Positions 11,752-14,701 of a stretch of DNA of 14,701 bases are shown in pieces; positions within the stretch are counted from its first letter, which is position 1; each line of letters starts with the position of its first letter. The stretch spans positions 1-14,701 of the forward strand of contig JBAZKV010000031.1 of assembly GCA_041650635.1 (NCBI GenBank), written 5' to 3'. A program made the position numbers and the translations under genes. This DNA comes from Candidatus Margulisiibacteriota bacterium (lineage in GTDB: Bacteria; Margulisbacteria; WOR-1; JAKLHX01; JBAZKV01). The notes under the pieces are model-generated. The model had not been told where the DNA came from. It did no database searches and saw nothing but the letters and a program-made list of their open reading frames with translations.

Positions 11752-12359
11752 AAAAGCTTTACCTTGCCTCCGCCTCCCCCCGAAGAAAACGCCTGATAAA
11801 AAAAATAAAGGGCTGGAAGCTCTTTGTTTTACGGAATGATCATGACGAAAATGAGAATAAACGGCTGCCGCCCGGCAGACTGGCGGTCCATCATGCAAGA
11901 GAAAAAGCGCAGAAAGCGGCGCCAAAAGTTAAGAGCGGAACGATCGTGGCTGCAGATACGATAGTTGTCTGCGCCGGAAAGATACTGGGGAAACCCAAGA
12001 ATAAGAAAGATGCTGCAAGGATGCTGAGGGTGATAAGCAATAAGGTGGTGCGGGTAATTACGGGGATTGCGGTGATGAGGATTGATAGGGGCATGCATCT
12101 GCCTTGCCGGACGGGACAAGAAACCACCCTTGTTAAGATCAAAAAATTGTCCAAAGATGAGATAGATGCATATGTTAAGACCAGGGAGCCCCTGGATAAG
12201 GCTGGGGCTTTTGCCATCCAGGGCAGGGGAGCTTTCCTGGTGGAGCGGATAAAGGGTGACTATGATAATGTGGTGGGGCTGCCGATCAAAAAGTTGAAAT
12301 CGATATTGGAGGGGCAGGCGGCCGCCTGCCCGTACGAAAAGAATGCCAAAAATGTATGA
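11748..12359 (+). CDS. maf: Maf-family nucleotide pyrophosphatase (YhdE-like)
   Basis: A 203-residue Maf protein that hydrolyses nucleoside triphosphates to monophosphate and pyrophosphate, probably dTTP/UTP and modified pyrimidines. Seen: SASPRRKRL at 8-16 (phosphate-binding), AADTIVV (68-74) with the catalytic Asp D70, GKPKNKKDAARML (81-93) and the YhdE-type block EPLDKAGAFAIQGRGAFLVERIKG (147-170) followed by YDNVVGLP (172-179). The start is GTG, overlapping the previous stop. The native protein seems to end near KLKSILE (187). The last 16 codons are created by a 20-bp palindromic repeat and following bases, and they overlap the next gene by 17 nt. The unusual tail is not expected to touch the active site. 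Confidence 0.92.
   Translation: MKKLYLASASPRRKRLIKKIKGWKLFVLRNDHDENENKRLPPGRLAVHHAREKAQKAAPKVKSGTIVAADTIVVCAGKILGKPKNKKDAARMLRVISNKVVRVITGIAVMRIDRGMHLPCRTGQETTLVKIKKLSKDEIDAYVKTREPLDKAGAFAIQGRGAFLVERIKGDYDNVVGLPIKKLKSILEGQAAACPYEKNAKNV
12312..12331. repeat. 20-bp palindromic element at the 3' end of maf
   Basis: GGGCAGGCGGCCGCCTGCCC, a perfect palindrome differing from the ispE/larC element by one complementary base pair. On the minus strand it is preceded by GTAC, compared with GTAA in the other copies. It encodes GQAAACP in the Maf tail. Confidence 0.8.
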
Positions 12360-13650
12360 TCTCATAATCGTGGGGGCAGGTCCCGCCGGAATGATGGCTG
12401 CAATAAGGGCCTCGGAGCGCGGGCTCAAGGTCCTGATCCTGGAAAAGAATTCCTCTGCGGGGAAGAAACTTCTCATCTGCGGCAACGGCCGGTGCAATGT
12501 GACCAATGCGGAAAAGGACCCCGCGGCTTTCTGCTTTAATTACATGAAGAACCCGAAGTTCATGATCAGCATGCTGCACAATTATTCGAACCTGGAAGTG
12601 ATGGAGTTCTTTGAGTCGGCAGGAGTGGCTCTCAAAGTCGAGCCCGGTTTAAAAGTGTTCCCCAAAAGCAATAAGGCAAGGGATTTTCTTGACGCGCTTC
12701 TTAAGAGGCTTATAAAGCTTAAGGTGGACATCATTTATGAAGCGCCTGTCGAGGAGTTGCTCACCAGCCCTCACCCCCAACCCCTCTCCCAACCCCTCGA
12801 CTACGCTCGGGGCAAGAGGGAGAGGGGAGCAGTCATCCGGGGTGTCAAGACCCCCAAGGGGGAATTCCTTGCGCCAAATGTCCTTCTCTCGACCGGGGGC
12901 AAAACAAAGCAGAGAACAGGTTCAACGGGAGACGGGTTCAGGTTTGCAGAGAGCCTGGGACATAAGATAATCCCTCCAAAGAAAGCGCTGTACCCGTTTG
13001 AGGTAAAGGAAGTAGATATCTGCAGGAAACTGAATGGTTTAAGTGTTGAAGCGGAAGTCTTGTTCATCAACCGCACCGGCCTGCTTTTTAAGGACCACGG
13101 CCCGATAATGTTCGCGAACTTTGGTCTTACCGGACCAACCATGATAAATGCAGGCCTTAATGTTTCGAACGCGCAGATGAGCGGCTTCAGGGTCTCGATA
13201 AATTTCTTCCCAGGTCTTGACGAAAAGAAAGTCGATGAGCTTTTGGTCGGTAATTTTGCGGCCAATCCCAATAAAGATGTTCTGAATTCCCTTTTCCTGC
13301 TGCTTCCCAAATCTTTACCGCCTGTGATCCTGGAGCTTTCCGGGATATCCCCGGACATCAAGGTCCACGACCTGACAAAAGAGCAGAGAAAACAAATACT
13401 GAAGCAGCTTACCGAGCTTTCATTCACCATCTCAAACTATGTCATTGTCAACAAATCGATCGCTACCGACGGAGGCATAGACCTTAAAGAGATCGATAAT
13501 AAGACCCTGGAATCAAAAATAGTTAAAGGCCTGTATTTTGCGGGAGAGATACTTGATGTCATCGGAAAAACAGGCGGCTTCAATCTTCAGGCGGCCTGGT
13601 CAACGGGCTGGACGGCGGGCAACAGCGTTAGCGGTGGTATAATTAAATAA
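12343..13650 (+). CDS. NAD(P)/FAD-dependent oxidoreductase, HI0933/YhiN/BaiN family
   Basis: A 435-residue two-domain flavoprotein. The N-terminal FAD-binding Rossmann motif is DLIIVGAGPAGMMAAIRAS (6-24), followed by EKNSSAGKKLLICGNGRCNVTN (34-55), a hallmark of this family. LLSTGGKTKQRTGSTGDGFR (181-200) and the C-terminal TGGFNLQAAWSTGWTAG (about 411-427) complete it. The substrate is unknown for most members; some clostridial ones act on bile-acid intermediates. The start may be 12343 or the ATG at 12352 (MYDLIIVG); ribosome sites for both are weak, consistent with coupling to maf. Residues about 142-163 (SPHPQPLSQPLDYARGKRERGA) come from nested repeats inserted in frame in a surface region between conserved segments. 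The frame is otherwise intact. Confidence 0.93.
   Translation: MPKMYDLIIVGAGPAGMMAAIRASERGLKVLILEKNSSAGKKLLICGNGRCNVTNAEKDPAAFCFNYMKNPKFMISMLHNYSNLEVMEFFESAGVALKVEPGLKVFPKSNKARDFLDALLKRLIKLKVDIIYEAPVEELLTSPHPQPLSQPLDYARGKRERGAVIRGVKTPKGEFLAPNVLLSTGGKTKQRTGSTGDGFRFAESLGHKIIPPKKALYPFEVKEVDICRKLNGLSVEAEVLFINRTGLLFKDHGPIMFANFGLTGPTMINAGLNVSNAQMSGFRVSINFFPGLDEKKVDELLVGNFAANPNKDVLNSLFLLLPKSLPPVILELSGISPDIKVHDLTKEQRKQILKQLTELSFTISNYVIVNKSIATDGGIDLKEIDNKTLESKIVKGLYFAGEILDVIGKTGGFNLQAAWSTGWTAGNSVSGGIIK
12768..12827. repeat. Nested palindromic repeats inside the flavoprotein gene
   Basis: The outer arms CCCCTCTCCC (12781-12790) and GGGAGAGGGG (12818-12827) are exact complements, preceded by CCCTCACCCCCAA (12768-12780). 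They enclose CCCCTCGACTACGCTCGGGG (12793-12812), a shortened member of the tRNA/rnpB repeat family. The reading frame is kept throughout. Confidence 0.85.
13635..13643 (+). promoter_or_regulatory. Extended -10 promoter before the ferritin-like gene
   Basis: TGG-TATAAT (13635-13643) overlaps the last codons of the flavoprotein gene. Predicted +1 is near 13650, giving a 22-nt leader with the strong site AAGGAGG. It would let the ferritin-like and LCP genes be expressed apart from the upstream genes. Confidence 0.5.
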
Positions 13651-13671
13651 AATACGGCAAGGAGGAACAAT

Positions 13672-14196
13672 ATGTCTACCGATCTTGAAAAGGCCGCAAA
13701 GACCTCGATACTTCTGGAAGAAGAAGGATATGCTCTCTATATGAAGGCGGCAAACGCCTCAAAGAACGCTCTGGGAAGTGCCACGCTAAAAGCCATAGCC
13801 GATAAAGAGCTTATGCACATTAAGGCAATAGAGAACTTTTATTCCCAGATAACCGGTAAGGACTTTGACAAGGCTGCGGGTGCAGCGGATGCGCAGTGGA
13901 GCGAAAGACTTAAGTCCGAAGTCTTAAGCGGTATAAAAGGCTCGCTTGAAAAGAGCGTCGCACCTGATAAGGAGCTTCTGCATGCCTATGAAGTAGGCAT
14001 GGACCTTGAGAAGAAGGGTTTCGACTTTTATAAAAAGATAGCCGGCGAGACCGAAGAGCCTGCCGCAAAAAAACTGTTCGAATTCCTTGCCAAGGAGGAG
14101 AGCATACATTATGACCTCCTTGAGGACACGCATCTTTACCTGTCAAATCCCTCCGAATGGTTCCACAAGGAGGAAAAATGGCTGGTCGAAGGCTGA
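13672..14196 (+). CDS. Ferritin-like diiron (rubrerythrin-type) protein
   Basis: A 174-residue four-helix-bundle protein made of two similar halves. Carboxylate/His ligands are seen as EEEG (16-19), E46-x-x-H49 (KELMHI), E113 in DLEKKGFDFY and E143-x-x-H146 (KEESIHY), the pattern of a diiron site. No rubredoxin CxxC domain is present, so it is a bare ferritin-like/rubrerythrin-fold protein, probably used in peroxide or iron handling in an anaerobe or microaerophile; that role is inferred. The ATG has a strong AAGGAGG site. The C-terminal PSEWFHKEEKWLVEG is typical of this subgroup. Its last 19 nt overlap the LCP gene. Confidence 0.88.
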   Translation: MSTDLEKAAKTSILLEEEGYALYMKAANASKNALGSATLKAIADKELMHIKAIENFYSQITGKDFDKAAGAADAQWSERLKSEVLSGIKGSLEKSVAPDKELLHAYEVGMDLEKKGFDFYKKIAGETEEPAAKKLFEFLAKEESIHYDLLEDTHLYLSNPSEWFHKEEKWLVEG

Positions 14197-14701
14197 TACC
14201 GCGCCCAAGGGACCTGGCGCTTTTACTGACCGCTGTACTTTGTGCCGGCGTTCTCTTTTTTGCTCTCAGCAAGGGCTTCATCAAGAAGAACGACGAAATT
14301 AACATCCTTGTCATGGGGATCGACACCGCTTCGGGCTGGAGAGCGAGGTCGGACTCGATCAACCTGCTGCATATAGACTATGCGGAGAGAAGGATCGGCA
14401 TCCTTGCCATACCAAGGGACACTCTCGTGGACATTCCGGGATACGGGCAGGACAAGATAAACCATGCTCATATGTACGGAGGCCCGGAGCTGTCCTGTCT
14501 TACCGTGTCAAATTTTCTCAAGGTCCCCGTCCATTATTACATTGACATCAATTTTCCTCTTTTCATGAACCTTGTCGACAGTATAGGGGGTGTTACTGTC
14601 GATGTAGAAAAGCCGCTCTACTACAGCGACAATGCAGGAAGCCTGCATATCAATCTGAGGGCGGGGCCTCAGAAACTGTCAGGTTATCAAGCCATGGGGT
14701 A
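14178..14701 (+). CDS. LytR-CpsA-Psr (LCP) family protein, partial
   Basis: The open frame runs off the window; 174 codons are visible. The ATG has an excellent site (AAGGAGGAA) and overlaps the ferritin-like gene by 19 nt. Residues 1-11 are basic, and 12-32 (DLALLLTAVLCAGVLFFALS) form a signal anchor leaving the domain outside the membrane. The LCP core follows: INILVMGIDT (41-50), ARSDSINLLHID (56-67), ILAIPRDTLVDIPGYG (75-90) with the catalytic-region Asp/Arg pair, KINHAHMYGG (93-102), NLVDSIGGVTVDV (131-143) and LRAGPQKLSGYQAMG (160-174). LCP proteins transfer lipid-linked glycopolymers to peptidoglycan or protein acceptors; the acceptor cannot be told here. Confidence 0.93.
   Translation, partial: MAGRRLIPRPRDLALLLTAVLCAGVLFFALSKGFIKKNDEINILVMGIDTASGWRARSDSINLLHIDYAERRIGILAIPRDTLVDIPGYGQDKINHAHMYGGPELSCLTVSNFLKVPVHYYIDINFPLFMNLVDSIGGVTVDVEKPLYYSDNAGSLHINLRAGPQKLSGYQAMG

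Noticed and set aside
12801..13430. 209-codon minus-strand ORF opposite the flavoprotein
   Set aside because: Shadow of a well-defined FAD protein; no ribosome site or recognisable domain.

Overview
The window looks like chromosomal DNA from a bacterium of moderate GC that uses the standard code with TGA as stop. It has a bacterial type-A RNase P RNA, bS20, an acetyl-CoA carboxylase carboxyltransferase pair, a non-mevalonate isoprenoid gene (ispE) and an LCP-family cell-wall gene. The many short palindromic repeats, some inside genes, and the mix of unrelated neighbours recall genomes of uncultured candidate phyla (Omnitrophota or Saganbacteria/WOR-1 type). That placement is an impression and not shown by the sequence.

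Layout. 1-1380: an AT-rich accessory patch with the end of an insertion sequence abutting a Fic adenylyltransferase gene (minus strand). 1396-1811: repeats and two tRNA-Leu genes (anticodons CAG and CAA, minus). 1821-3633: accA and accD (minus), sharing a compact divergent promoter with rpsT (plus). 4005-4850: ispE (plus), carrying two in-frame repeat insertions. 4859-5575: a minus-strand pentapeptide-like gene broken by an in-frame TGA. 5667-6080: yjbQ. 6109-6500: rnpB. 6570-7637: a divergent nucleoside-diphosphate-kinase-like protein (plus). 7658-10856: a minus operon in transcription order diacylglycerol-kinase-like, larB, larC, rnhA, with ATGA overlaps at two junctions. 10906-11106: a complete miniature transcription unit (promoter, perfect Shine-Dalgarno, 26-codon Trp-rich membrane peptide, terminator) absent from conventional ORF calls. 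11155-14701: a plus-strand cluster of a hypothetical protein, maf, a HI0933/BaiN-type flavoprotein, a ferritin-like protein and a partial LCP ligase; four of the five are tightly spaced or overlapping.

The most notable theme is repeats invading functional sequence. One identical 27-nt palindrome-centred element sits in frame in both ispE and larC and gives both proteins the peptide VRARGRVPQ. A variant extends the C terminus of Maf, a nested pair of repeats sits in frame in the flavoprotein, and another family forms the P3 helix of RNase P RNA and also separates the two tRNA genes. A second theme is promoter architecture: several start sites carry an extended -10 (TGnTATAAT-like) with no clear -35, and in yjbQ and the diacylglycerol-kinase-like gene this box lies so near the ATG that the mRNAs are probably leaderless.
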